From Helianthus annuus (taxonomy: Eukaryota; Streptophyta; Magnoliopsida; Asterales; Asteraceae): a stretch of DNA of 64,000 bases. The stretch lies in the NCBI RefSeq assembly GCF_002127325.2, contig NC_035448.2:118003426-118067425 (forward strand). The letters run 5' to 3'. The stretch's first letter is position 1; the number at the start of each line of letters is the position of its first letter. Shown here piece after piece: positions 54,543 to 64,000 of the stretch. Made by a program: the position numbers and the translations under genes. The notes beneath the pieces were generated by a model. That model did not search any database, had not been told where the DNA came from, and saw nothing but the letters and a program-made list of their open reading frames with translations.

Positions 54543-54584
54543 CCATGCTGTCGGATAGCATGCGTGGAACCTATTTTTTGGGTA

Positions 54585-55643
54585 ATGCCCCTGACGAGCG
54601 TAGGTGCTGATGCACTCGGTGTGGTTACAATTTCTTGTGTTGCTGTTTTAGGTCTTGTTGGTTTACTCTGCATAGCGTACTCCTTCTATCTCCGAGACCG
54701 CATTCGTAGTCAAAGTCAAACCCAACTCAGATACTTTGGTGGCCCGTCAGTTGTTAGAATAATCTTCATCTTTTTCGCAATCTGGTGGGGTTTTGGGGAG
54801 ATTCTACGTCTAGAATTCTTGAGGCGTGACGGTCGCGTATTGCATACCCTTGATTCAAAATGGCAGGAAACCGTATGCAAATGCTACATAGTATCAAACC
54901 TAGGATTTTCAGAACCGTGCCTATTTGTCACTCTCGTGTTCCTTCTTCGTGCCTCATTACAGAACACCGACTCGGGCCCGTTAAGCCAGAAATGGAACTT
55001 CAGAACAGTGGGTTACATTCTTCTGTCTATTTTACCGCTCTTCGCCCTTCAAATGACGGTTATTCTAGTTGGACCAACATACGAGACGGATCTTCACTTG
55101 AACAAAAACGGCTACCTTTTCAAAATCATAACCGAGTACCCGAATGACGTTGCTCGCTGTTTTTACCCTTTATTAAGTACCATATTTCTCGGTCTTTTTG
55201 CCACCATGCTAACGCTTTATTTGTTCTGGCTTGGGAGGCGGATACTAATTCAGGTCATCAATAAGGGTTTGAGAAAACGCGTGTACGCATTGATATTTTG
55301 TGTTTCTAGTTTTTTTCCGTTACGGGTTTTGCTACTCGGGGTATCTGTTAAATTCAAGCCGGGAGATGCGGGGTTTGAAGTCGTCGCATTCTTGGCTTTT
55401 CTTTCCCTTTTATGTTGTGCGGGGGTCGGGATTTGCATACTTGTTTACTTTCCAATTGCAGACTCTTTAGCATTAAACAATGTGCAAGATATAGAGGCTA
55501 CACAAAGGAGAATCGGGGAACATAACGACACTCTGTCCCTAATCGCTAACTATGGCCCGCCTGATGATTATATCACGAGCCAACAGTCAAACCCGATAGG
55601 GTCAACGCAGCTTCATAGTTGGTCTTTGAGGCCAGCCTCATGA
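54585..55643 (+). CDS. Seven-transmembrane protein, possibly CAND/PMTR1-like
   Basis: A single-exon frame of 352 residues. The frame is open further upstream, but the first in-frame ATG is 54585 (MPLTSVGADALG) and the earlier TTG at 54534 is not a plant start. Seven hydrophobic segments are visible at about 9-36, 57-77, 97-124, 141-165, 190-217, 231-253 and 262-295. Basic loops (RDRIRSQSQ, GRRILIQVINKGLRKR) lie between them, with a polar tail ending QQSNPIGSTQLHSWSLRPAS. The tail is Ser/Asp/Asn-rich and probably cytosolic. The layout resembles plant candidate GPCR-like proteins such as the CAND group, but I am not certain of the family. It is a plausible intact plasma- or endomembrane protein expressed from an upstream UTR exon at 53080. 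Confidence 0.8.
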   Translation: MPLTSVGADALGVVTISCVAVLGLVGLLCIAYSFYLRDRIRSQSQTQLRYFGGPSVVRIIFIFFAIWWGFGEILRLEFLRRDGRVLHTLDSKWQETVCKCYIVSNLGFSEPCLFVTLVFLLRASLQNTDSGPLSQKWNFRTVGYILLSILPLFALQMTVILVGPTYETDLHLNKNGYLFKIITEYPNDVARCFYPLLSTIFLGLFATMLTLYLFWLGRRILIQVINKGLRKRVYALIFCVSSFFPLRVLLLGVSVKFKPGDAGFEVVAFLAFLSLLCCAGVGICILVYFPIADSLALNNVQDIEATQRRIGEHNDTLSLIANYGPPDDYITSQQSNPIGSTQLHSWSLRPAS

Positions 55644-56356
55644 ACATGATGGTGAATCAACATATGCCAACTCATTTTTGTGGTGGACAGCAGTTTGTAA
55701 AGGTCTTAGATTTAATAAGAATTTCTATTTTTCGGTTATGTATCTGCAATGTCGCCACCACCCGCCTTTGGTTTTTTAACATGTACAATCCTGTTAATGC
55801 GTGTGATGATGTTTGTTAATCTGTAACGTCAGTTGCCTGTTTTTAACGTGGCTGAGATCCGAACCAGTTTTTGGGTTATTGTTTACGATGATGTTTTCAC
55901 CGCCAATCCATTGTGTGCATCTGTTTTCGGGTTGTTTGAATTGAAAACGGTTCATGGGGTGTCATTTAGTGAGCGTGGAAGGGGTTGTCAGCGAAGACAC
56001 AGTGGTCCTCAAGATGTGCGGTGGTGCCAAGATTTTTTCCATAGGGGACATAATTCGTATGTCTATAATAAGTGTTTTTACCAGGTTGGGTCATCGATGT
56101 TTTCCCGGGTGAGTCGGGTAAACAATATCTTAGGTCTTGAAGGTGATTATACTAAACAATATCTTAGGTCTTGAAGGTGATTATACCGAAACATTTAGGG
56201 TTTTGAGGGTTAATTAAGTTTAAAATCTTTAAAAACAATGATATTAGCTGATTTGGTGTTTGTTTTACTTCAATATATTTGCTGAGTAATATAGCTAATT
56301 ATATATTAAAAAAGCAATAATCCAACAAGTTTCTAGTAGATATAAAGTGTGTATAT
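55644..56356 (+). other. 3' UTR and downstream spacer of the 7-TM gene
   Basis: The first 250 bases are probably 3' UTR. 56114-56178 contains a short tandem duplication (ACTAAACAATATCTTAGGTC repeated). No further gene. Confidence 0.4.
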
Positions 56357-57001
56357 TGTCGAGCCCTCGAGTCACTGATGACGGTCAAAGAGTCTCGTTG
56401 ACGTTGTAATATCCCCGCTTCTGTTTCCTACAAGAAAAAAAAAACCTTTAGCCTCGTCACGAGGGACCCCGGGGGGGGGGGGGTCCGTGACCAAGCTCCG
56501 GCGTGAGAGTAAGTAAACTTGCCGGAAATAATGAGAAGCCTATTCCGACGGGTATTATCGCCGGAATATTCTTCTTGGTGTGGATTCTTGTGTGTGAGTA
56601 ATTATATCGGAGTAAATGCTAATACGAGGTGGACGGAATAAATGAAACTGCTAAGCATTTAGTGAGGGTTTTCTTATGTGTCCCTTGAGTTATTCTTACC
56701 TTCCTTATATAAAGGAGACCACTTATCTCTCTTGGAAACCGATGCCGGATCATCTAACGGCATTCTGTCGTCTTCGGGGGACTCAGAAACGTGTCTGAGC
56801 CCCAACGGTGAGATCCTTCTTCTCCATCAGTCAGGCATTTAATGCTCTGTGTCTTCCTCGGATCCTTTCTCTTTTTCCCGCTCGTTTTACGTATGTGAGG
56901 CCCTTTTTAAGAGGAGACATAAGCAGTGGGCTTACTAGTTGGGCCCAGGCGACAGAAGCCCAAGACGGGTTGTGTTGGGCTACCAACTAGACCCGTCGTC
57001 A
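56357..57001. repeat. Solo LTR, family A copy 1 (645 bp), TSD TATAT
   Basis: Begins TGTCGAGCCC and ends CCGTCGTCA, with identical TATAT flanks (56352-56356 and 57002-57006). It matches 61928-62595 in the terminal regions and in blocks such as 'ccaagctccggcgtgaga' and 'cagacacgtgtctga'-like sequence. A poly(G) run of 13 lies near 56469. The AT-rich flank makes this duplication weaker than that of copy 2. Confidence 0.8.
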
Positions 57002-57129
57002 TATATTATTTTAGTGATGTCAAATATTGTTATTGACGAAGCAAGACCCAAAACCAGTTGATCTGAGATGTTGACTTCCACGGGTTACTTTTCCTAGCAC
57101 CAATGAACGATTTGACTTGATTTAATCCG

Positions 57130-57610
57130 TAAAACAAACCGGTGTTAGCCTCGCCTTGACACAGGAAGTGATAGTTTATACAACTTCCAAAAACTCCAAA
57201 TCAGCGTTGTCGATCTGCCTTGCATCTACCTCCATTGATGATATAGTGCCTGTTCAAGACTCTTGAAAAGAAAAATGAGATGATATTGAAGTTTTGGGTG
57301 ATGTGTATGATTCAAAAGAGAAGGCTAACTTTTGCATGTTGTACGAGAATCTACCAAGAAATTCAAAGATTGTTTTTTGTCCCAGGCTTCAGATGCAATA
57401 CATTTTCTTTGGGGGTAATCGTAAGAACCCACCCGACAAGTAACACTCAAACGGCTCCATCAATGCCCTGCTAACCAATAAAGTGCAGTTTCTGCTGGAC
57501 ATACGGCCTTTGAGGTGTCAAGACAGAAAACCAGTGGAAACTAGATTTGAAGTTCGAACCTTCAGTGGTGAAGTTTACACAAAAGCAGTTCCATTAGAGC
57601 ATCTCATCTA
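57130..57610 (+). pseudogene. Unrecognised pseudogene with in-frame stops
   Basis: One frame reads coding-like for about 155 codons: KQTGVSLALTQEVIVYTTSKNSKSALS, then DDIEVLGDVYDSKEKANFCMLYENLPRNSKIVF, then INALLTNKVQFLLDIRPLRCQDRKPVETRFEV, ending EVYTKAVPLEHLI. Three internal stops interrupt it (around 57266, 57278 and 57440). Continuous frame over these stops indicates substitutions rather than shifts. I do not recognise the family. It directly follows the solo LTR and may be older host or transposon sequence. Confidence 0.4.
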
Positions 57611-58847
57611 GCATATGTGTCAAGACCCAACAAAGCAAGAACTTTCGCACATAAACCTCCGACTGCTTCTTTTTACTGTTTCGACATGAGTATAAATTAT
57701 GACTGCGAATTCCTATGTAAAACAATCGTTTCTTGCATACCGTGAGGATGGAACCGGGTGGTCTCTAACTAATCTTTGATAAAAAAAAAAACAGAAACAT
57801 GTTCCACAGCAATATCTAGCCGATCTTTTGACTTGGCTGATTCTGTCAAACGCCATACCTTGCAATAATATAACTCTTTCTGTATGATCACTCAAACCGT
57901 TCTGAAGGAGCTTTGCTGATGTGTTGATGCGACGCCAACGCAGGGGCATACACCTGATTACACCCTCATGATATTTTATTAAAAATATATTTACAGAAAT
58001 ATAATTGATGTTACTAAATAATGCAGACATTTATGTTACTAAATTATTTTATTCAAAAAGTTATACTACTACAAGAATATTATAACTTTAGTAAATCATG
58101 TTTGACACACTGCTTATTTATAAAACAGATTGAAACTATTAATTATTCCGGGTCAACACCAGATAGAAAATACCATTTTTGAACTACTATCTAACCCACC
58201 CATTTTCCCACCTTTAATGAGTTGTACAAAACTAGCAGGTATACCCGCGCCACACGTCGGGATAACGACTTTTTTAGGTTGTAGCCGGTTGTCTTTGAAA
58301 ATCTAAACGTAGTGAAAAGACACTTAATAACAATATATTCAGAAAGCACTTAAAGCTACATCACTGTAAAAACGTAGGTTAAGAAAATAAATAAACAAAA
58401 TTTAAAATTATGTTGTAAATAAAAAAAATAAATAAAATTTATGTCCTTAAATACGGATTAATAAATAGAAAATAAAGTTTATGTCATAAAATACGCATTA
58501 ATAAATATTAAAGTATTAATGCTTTCTTAAATGCAAATCAATGTAAACCAGCAAGACAAAATTGTAAATGGCAAGTTGTTTATGAATCAAGACTTGTACC
58601 AAACGCAATAAAATTGTTTGCAAGTGTCTTAAAATTGAATTGTTATTACATTGTTGTCTCGAAGAGATAGATAAGTAAAGCAAGCTGACAAGAAAAGATA
58701 ACACACTTGTTCAACAAAGTGTGCGAGTTGAATCATTCCAGCAAAAAATGGTTTCTCAGATACGGCAAAGCCCAGAGATTCCTCGAGCCTCGAGGCAAAC
58801 AATGTGTTTATGTGGCGGTTAGTGTGGAGCCCAAAAGAACCAACCAT
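57611..58847. other. Non-coding DNA
   Basis: 57713-57960 is partly open on the minus strand but not recognisable. Near 58236 lies a 'tatacccgcgccacacgtcggga' motif similar to those near 35800 and 8140. The remainder is AT-rich with no supported gene. Confidence 0.4.
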
Positions 58848-59159
58848 TTTTTTTGAATGGCCAACGAATCCTTCAAATGGACTACTGGAAAAATTCACCA
58901 CATCGGGATACACTCGCCTTCCGAACAGAAGAAAACCCCCACCTAGGGCCGAAGCCCGTGAACATTCGCCCGAAGGCATGACACTGCGGTGAGGTAAAAC
59001 CCGCTCAGTTCAAGGATCAAACTAGCGATCGTCGCCTACCCGTCTAGTCTCCCATCATCACCAGGTGCCGCAGAAACTAAGTGCTGAGGGCAGGAATTGA
59101 ACCTGGGTCACTTGAAACACCAGATCTCTCCCTTACCACTCCACCACTAGCTAATTGAC
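58848..59159 (-). mobile_element. tRNA-derived SINE with 13-bp target duplication
   Basis: On the minus strand the 5' end carries a box A-like GTGGTGGAGTGGTAAG and box B GGTTCAATTCC (59093-59103), the internal RNA polymerase III promoter of a tRNA-derived SINE. The 3' end is an A-run (58848-58854 as T on the plus strand). Identical AAGAACCAACCAT flanks at 58835-58847 and 59160-59172 prove insertion by target-primed retroposition. The body is 312 bp and non-coding. Confidence 0.92.
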
Positions 59160-59172
59160 AAGAACCAACCAT

Positions 59173-60058
59173 ATCTCTCCACCCAATTTTGAAATCTTCA
59201 ACTAGCTCCTTATTATAAAGCCGATAAATTTACTTTTCCACTCGTTATATCGTTCTCCCAAAACCGCATTGAAGCAAGATGGGAATTTTGCAACTATCAG
59301 CCAGATGCAATAAGCATGTTTAGCGGAGGGCATTTTCACTCACACATAATGTTTGGTCAGTTAATATTCTATGGAACCTTCTCATTCATAAACCCAAGGA
59401 ACACCTTTCACGGATGGTCTATATGGTTTGCAATTTATAACGTATTTAGTATCAAATCAGCAAATCTAAAAGTTTTAGCATGTCCAAGTTAAGCACTCAC
59501 ATGGGAAGAAGATCACTTCAAACATGAGATGAAGGGCAAATATAGCTTTTTATGTTTCACATAAAGATTTCTATTAAATCCTATATAGAGATTATTTATA
59601 TCTAAATTTTCGCCACATGATGATAGAAACCAATGAAACATATAGTACAAGTTCTACAACACTTTACTGCGCCTCACGCTTTCTAAAACCAAATCTATAA
59701 GATTTCAATAAATACTGCTCTTCTAACTAGCCATAATAATAAATAATCTAATCCAATTACTAACAAACATTAAGCGGATCATAAATCTTCTTTCAACTTC
59801 ATATTTTTCCATCTAAGAACATGATCACCATCTAGTAACATTCCAATTAACAAAATTAATTTTCTGTTAAATGCAACCCAAACAAATTAGTCAAAAAGCC
59901 ATATGCCACATACTCGTTTACACACATAACATAACTTTAAAGTTTCAACCAGATTGTTTTTAGATAGATTAATTACTAAAAAAATGCTTGTTCAAATAAT
60001 AACTGCCATTAATTTCCAAAAAAAAAAAAAAAACCCTTACTACTTTCACAGTTTTTTT
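59173..60058. other. Intergenic DNA with a degraded MITE copy
   Basis: 59398-59490 matches the EF1G-intron foldback element (shared 'cggatggtc', 'atggtttgca', 'taacgtattt'). The rest is AT-rich, ending in a poly(A) run at 60020-60033. No gene. Confidence 0.45.
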
Positions 60059-60345
60059 AGTTAACTGCTATTTTCGTTCCTGAGTTTTGGTGGAAAATGG
60101 CACATTTCGGTCCAAAAAAATAAATTGCGTCAGTTCCGTCCTCAACATTTTTTAAACATGTCATTTCAGTCCAAAAGTATACGCGCCGCTAAAAACGTTG
60201 AGGACGGAACTGGTGCGAGGCGTTATCTTTTTGGACTGAAGTGACATGTTTCAAAAATGTTGGGGATGGAAATGACGCAAATTATTTTTTAGACTGAAGT
60301 GACATTTTCCATCAAACCATAGGGACACGAAAATTACAGTTAACT
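60059..60345. mobile_element. Foldback MITE (287 bp)
   Basis: Ends AGTTAACTGCTATTTTCGT and, inverted, AGTTAACTGTAATTTTCGT. The arms fold over 'catttcggtccaaaa' and 'aacgttgaggacgga' blocks. It sits between homopolymer T runs, so the target duplication cannot be judged. It is 350 bp upstream of the tRNA gene. Confidence 0.7.
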
Positions 60346-60695
60346 CTTTTTTTTCCCCAATCTCTAATAATTTTTAACAGCATCAAATTCCCGTAACATT
60401 GTTATTATCGAAGCATTTTTTCGTTATAGCAATGTATACTTGTAACAAGACATTATAATAAAAGAATATTGGGGTTTTAGGGTTACTAACAGTGCATCAA
60501 AATGACAATTGTTCGGTGACTGATCGAATGTGTGTGTGTGTGTCACTTTACAGGCGATTAATCTGGGAAGATGAGGATGAACCCTAATTTGCGCTGGGAT
60601 GCGAATATGCGATGTGAACTCTTTATAACGTGCGCACTTGTGATTTTTCTTACAAATTAAATAAATGTATATTTTGGATAGACGTATCAGCAAAT

Positions 60696-60768
60696 GACTC
60701 TGTGGCCCAATGGATAAGGCGCTGGTCTACGAAACCAGAGATTCTGGGTTCGATCCCCAGCAGAGTCG
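60696..60768 (+). tRNA. tRNA-Arg (ACG)
   Basis: A 73-base cloverleaf. The acceptor stem GACTCTG pairs with CAGAGTC (60761-60767). The anticodon stem CTGGT/ACCAG encloses loop CTACGAA with anticodon ACG at 60729-60731. The T-arm is CTGGGTTCGATCCCCAG. Discriminator G at 60768 is followed by TTTT, a Pol III terminator. CAA lies just upstream, as in many plant tRNA promoters. No intron. The A of ACG is normally edited to inosine to read CGU, CGC and CGA. Confidence 0.97.
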
Positions 60769-61700
60769 TTTTGTGGGTGGCTGAACACCTTTTTTTTAGT
60801 GTTTCCAATACGATATATATTTCGATAGGTTTTACACTAGAAATACACTTTGTGTGACTTTCGACCTGTTTGACCCGCTTTCTTTGTAGTTAATATTTTT
60901 ATTTTACGCGTTTGACCATTTAGGTATTAAAAATAACCGGACTTGAGAACATGTGTTGGAGACAAATTATGATTTTGTTGTTTTTTCTTTCTTTTCTGGA
61001 GTCAAATTGACCGTGCTAGGAAATAGTTTGATTATGACTTCTCAAGTCACAAGATAGTCCTTTTTTGGATGACACATTCAAATTACCTCCTTTCAAGTGT
61101 TCCACTTTTGAATGTTTTGGAGTTTTATTGCTAAATACTCCTTTTGGATCACATAGTTATTTACCTCCTTCAGTCATATCTATGTTAACTTTATCTTCAA
61201 AAGGGGAAGGTATATTATAGTTAAAAAAAGTTTGTCTTATTCCTAGGTTATGCAGTTTTACCTATTTAAATTTTAACCATAATTGTTTTTTGAACTTGTA
61301 GGTCAAAAGGATTTCTTGACCAAACGCCAACTATCATTTCGTAGCCTTTATGTCATGTTAATGAAGAACTTTTGTAACTTATTTTATGGTAGTAATTTGT
61401 TAATAAAGAAATGTTAATTATTATTATTTATTTGCATTATGTTTCTCTAATATATATATAGGGGTAGGTTAACATACAAAAGGGCTTATCATACTTCACG
61501 TACGGTACGTTTCCAACCGTCCGATCAGGGGAATAATCACGCTTTGGACATGTAATCACGCATGGGGGTTAGTTTTTTTGGGAAAATCACGCATGGAACC
61601 AAAAATAACGCACGTTATTTTGCTCAAAAATGTAATTACGCACGTTATATCCTTTGTCGCGTACGATAATGTAGGATAAGGCCTTTTGTACATTATACTT

Positions 61701-61744
<44 letters not shown>

Positions 61745-61927
61745 TATTTTCTTGCAAGTTTACAGTCTGCACAAACAAGGAAGTTTGTGGCAATGTTCAA
61801 CAAAAATACATCAACTGAAGTAAATGTATCCTAATTCCTAAACAATAATAAACTTAAGGTCACTGTTAAAAGAAAACTAGTTTCATTAGTCCATCAAGGG
61901 TATATTAGTCTTTTTAATTTTCTATTC
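60769..61927. other. Intergenic DNA with unknown repeat and TA microsatellite
   Basis: 61459-61710 looks like a dispersed repeat ('ggggtaggttaacatac' at one end, 'acgcacgttat' words inside), followed by a (TA)n run at about 61711-61732. No gene. Confidence 0.4.
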
Positions 61928-62595
61928 TGTCGAGTCCCTGAATTCCGGTGTGAAGTCAACGAGGCTCGTCTACGTCGTAATGGATCGGTCTTGTCTTCCT
62001 ACAAAAAAGAACACCGTTAGCCTCGCCACGGAGGGCCCCAGGGGGATCCATGACCAAGCTCCGGCGTGAGAATAAGAAAACTTGCCGAAGGAGCTTATTC
62101 CAACGAGTATGTAGTCGCTGGAATATCCTTGTTGATGTGAACCCTAGGCGTAGAGCCTTAAATGTGATCCAAAGAATGTTTGTAGTAAATGTGTAGTGAG
62201 AGTATAATCAATGAAATCGGAATTGAATGCTTACCTTAAACGACATTGGACCTCTCTTATATAATGGAGATGGCTTATCTCTCTGGTGAAAGCTTCAATG
62301 CCATCTAACGGTTTTGTTGGATCCTTGGGAGACTCAGACACGTGTCTGATCCCCATCGGTTTGATGCTTTGATCATTAAATGAAACCAGCTGCTTCATCG
62401 TACCTTTCCGGCGATAACTTCTTCTTGTATGTGGGTAACTAATTTTACCTGCCAGGGACAAGGCATCCTCCTTTCCCGCCTTTTCTGTAGTTTTCTTTTG
62501 GCAGAGACAAAAGCTATCTTTGGGCCTGTTAAGAAGCCCAGATAAAAAGGGAGCCCAAGACGAGGCAACATTATACCGAGTGGGCCTCGTCGTCA
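61928..62595. repeat. Solo LTR, family A copy 2 (668 bp), TSD TATTC
   Basis: Begins TGTCGAGTCCC and ends CTCGTCGTCA, flanked by identical TATTC (61923-61927 and 62596-62600). It matches the copy at 56357-57001 in its terminal regions and several internal blocks. The open frame on the minus strand is not a gene. Confidence 0.85.
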
Positions 62596-62600
62596 TATTC

Positions 62601-63224
62601 TACTATGTTTTTATGCATTCATTTACTATGCCTATATGGCATTCCAAAGTAGAGCAAGTAAATATAGAAGATCTCTTTGAGCTCTCAAAGACTGAAAAGC
62701 ACAACTTGGGAAAGGTATTATTATGTTGCCTGATCCATTAATTACCATACTAATCTAAATAGTCGGGTCCTGCATTCCTGAGTCAGGATAGACCCGTTTA
62801 CACAGACCAGGTGTACACTTTCTCTATGATGTGGATAATACTCCAGAATCTTTATTGTTGTTTAGGGCCAATAATGTGTACGGTGGTTAGACGACTTTCT
62901 TCTTAATTATAGGTGAGGTCCATTTCTAAATATGAAATGAAATATATAAATAAGAAAAGGTCAAACGATTGGGTTGGTTCGGTCTAGAAAGCTGGTACGA
63001 AGCTTCATGCTGGACCAAACCCTTTAACTATGAAAACCGAACTGTTTAAATCTCAAACCAGCCGTCCTGTGTCAACAATCATGTAAGAATATGCTTTATA
63101 TCAGAATTCCCAGGTAAAATGAATATATAAACCTAGAATCACTACCAAAATAAACAATCATGTAAAATGGTAAAGACAGATTTCAAAATTTACAAAACAA
63201 ATACCCAAATACCCGTTATTCCTA
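62601..63224 (-). other. Spacer and probable 3' UTR of the B3 gene
   Basis: 62600-62740 is open on the plus strand for MPIWHSKVEQVNIEDLFELSKTEKHNLGK but is not recognisable. The part next to 63225 is AT-rich, as expected of a 3' UTR. No other gene is supported. Confidence 0.35.
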
Positions 63225-64000
63225 TCATTGAGGAACCGAAAACACCAAATACCCGTTATCCCAACGAACCCGAATCTCTTGTCCAACTTGAAGTCCCTTC
63301 CCCCTAATGATTTGTCCCCATTTTCCAATTAAACTATAGTAACTTCCCCGGCACTTCAACTTCATCAAAAACGAATCACCCGTGTCATAATCTCGGGCAT
63401 TAACGTTAATCTGGAGCTCGTTTCGTAATTGCTCTCGTGCCTGTAACGCCCAATACAAAAGAATATGATCTTCAATTGATTTTCCCGGTAAAGTAAGAAA
63501 AGGGTGATTTGTATCCACATCAGACAACGTTAAAACCTTTTTAATCGGCCATTCATCGTGTTGTTGTTCTTGTCGTTGCTGCTGTTGTATCACAGGGATT
63601 GTTGCAGGTATAGCCGTTTGCTGCTCATAGGGGACAGAAAAGTGTAGACAACCATTAGCCCATCGGATTTTGATCTCTTTCCCGACACCTAATCCTTTAC
63701 TCCGGATAATCTTTCCCCATTTTCCTATTAAATTATAATAATTACCACGCCACCGCAGTTTCATCACATATATTTCCCCTGTATCAACATCGCGTGCATT
63801 CAAATTCACTTGTTCTTCACTTCGCAGCAACTCTCGTTGTTGCGGGGTCCAATGAACGAGAATATGATCTTCAACCGATCTTCGTGCCAATGGTAGGAAA
63901 GGGTGATTAGTGTCGACGTCAGATAGTGTCAACACCTTCCTAATAGGCCATTGGTCATGTTGCACCACGGCTGCAGGAATAATCTGTAACGGTGGTACAG
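63225..64000 (-). CDS. Tandem B3-like domain protein, 5' end outside window
   Basis: Open from the window edge to TGA at 63225-63227, about 258 residues. Two homologous units of about 105 residues each start WPIRKVLTLSDVDTNHPFLPL and WPIKKVLTLSDVDTNHPFLTL. They share DHILxxW, VNxNARDxDTG, MKLxxRGxYYxLIGKWGxIIRxKGLxVGxEIxxRWxNGxLxFSVP. This resembles B3-type DNA-binding domains of the plant REM/At2g33720-like kind, which would place it in the nucleus as a DNA-binding protein. A Gln-rich linker separates the units. The extreme N-terminal visible residues (VPPLQIIPAAVVQHDQWP) resemble that linker, so another unit probably lies further upstream. No start codon is in the window; the GTG at 63968 is internal. 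Confidence 0.75.
   Translation of the reverse strand, partial: VPPLQIIPAAVVQHDQWPIRKVLTLSDVDTNHPFLPLARRSVEDHILVHWTPQQRELLRSEEQVNLNARDVDTGEIYVMKLRWRGNYYNLIGKWGKIIRSKGLGVGKEIKIRWANGCLHFSVPYEQQTAIPATIPVIQQQQRQEQQHDEWPIKKVLTLSDVDTNHPFLTLPGKSIEDHILLYWALQAREQLRNELQINVNARDYDTGDSFLMKLKCRGSYYSLIGKWGQIIRGKGLQVGQEIRVRWDNGYLVFSVPQ

Noticed and set aside
54534..54584. Extended N-terminus for the 7-TM protein starting at 54534
   Set aside because: The codon there is TTG. The first in-frame ATG is at 54585.

Overview
This is a gene-poor, transposon-rich window of nuclear DNA from a flowering plant. The evidence is intron-bearing genes with plant-type products (elongation factor 1B-gamma, a RABD1 GTPase, B3-domain and BSK-type sequences), a nuclear tRNA-Arg(ACG), and nested Ty3 chromovirus retrotransposons. 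The style of the LTRs suggests Asteraceae, but that rests on general familiarity with such repeats and was not tested by any search.

Layout. 1-6437: a young minus-strand retrotransposon that encodes gag only and sits inside an exon of a BSK1-like pseudogene (6438-6911). 7516-7788: a small unrecognised two-exon frame. 8277-10358: a minus-strand LTR. 10359-25537: an old chromovirus (partial pol, then a 3.5-kb 3' LTR) split by a complete younger element (10842-20061). That younger element carries two extra leader ORFs before gag-pol. 25538-29893: a GGTAT pentanucleotide array, a CACTA remnant containing a Mutator-like element, and a minus-strand pol relic. 29894-39480: LTR pieces and foldback elements. 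39483-43138: the EF1B-gamma gene (7 coding exons, 413 aa) with site II, telo-box and TATA motifs. 43850-44600: unrecognised gene debris. 44780-46578: RABD1 (8 exons, 202 aa, minus). 47082-53033: a hAT-type element, a 3.5-kb solo LTR and a Mutator-type MITE. 53080-55643: a seven-transmembrane protein gene. 56357-62595: two solo LTRs of one family, a pseudogene, a SINE, foldback elements and tRNA-Arg(ACG). 63225-64000: the 3' part of a gene with two B3-like domains.

The intact cellular genes are unrelated housekeeping or regulatory genes, and no operon-like cooperation is expected. The most unusual signals are in the transposons. These are (1) trains of consecutive perfect inverted repeats just downstream of the LTR TATA box in three LTR families; (2) CpG-rich inverted or paired motifs just upstream of the TATA box in five LTRs; and (3) a chromovirus whose three ORFs each begin at or one base after a CAG, as if three splice acceptors chose the product.

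All calls come from reading the sequence by eye. Exon coordinates were checked for phase and for GT/AG borders. Counts of LTR differences are what I noticed, not an alignment.
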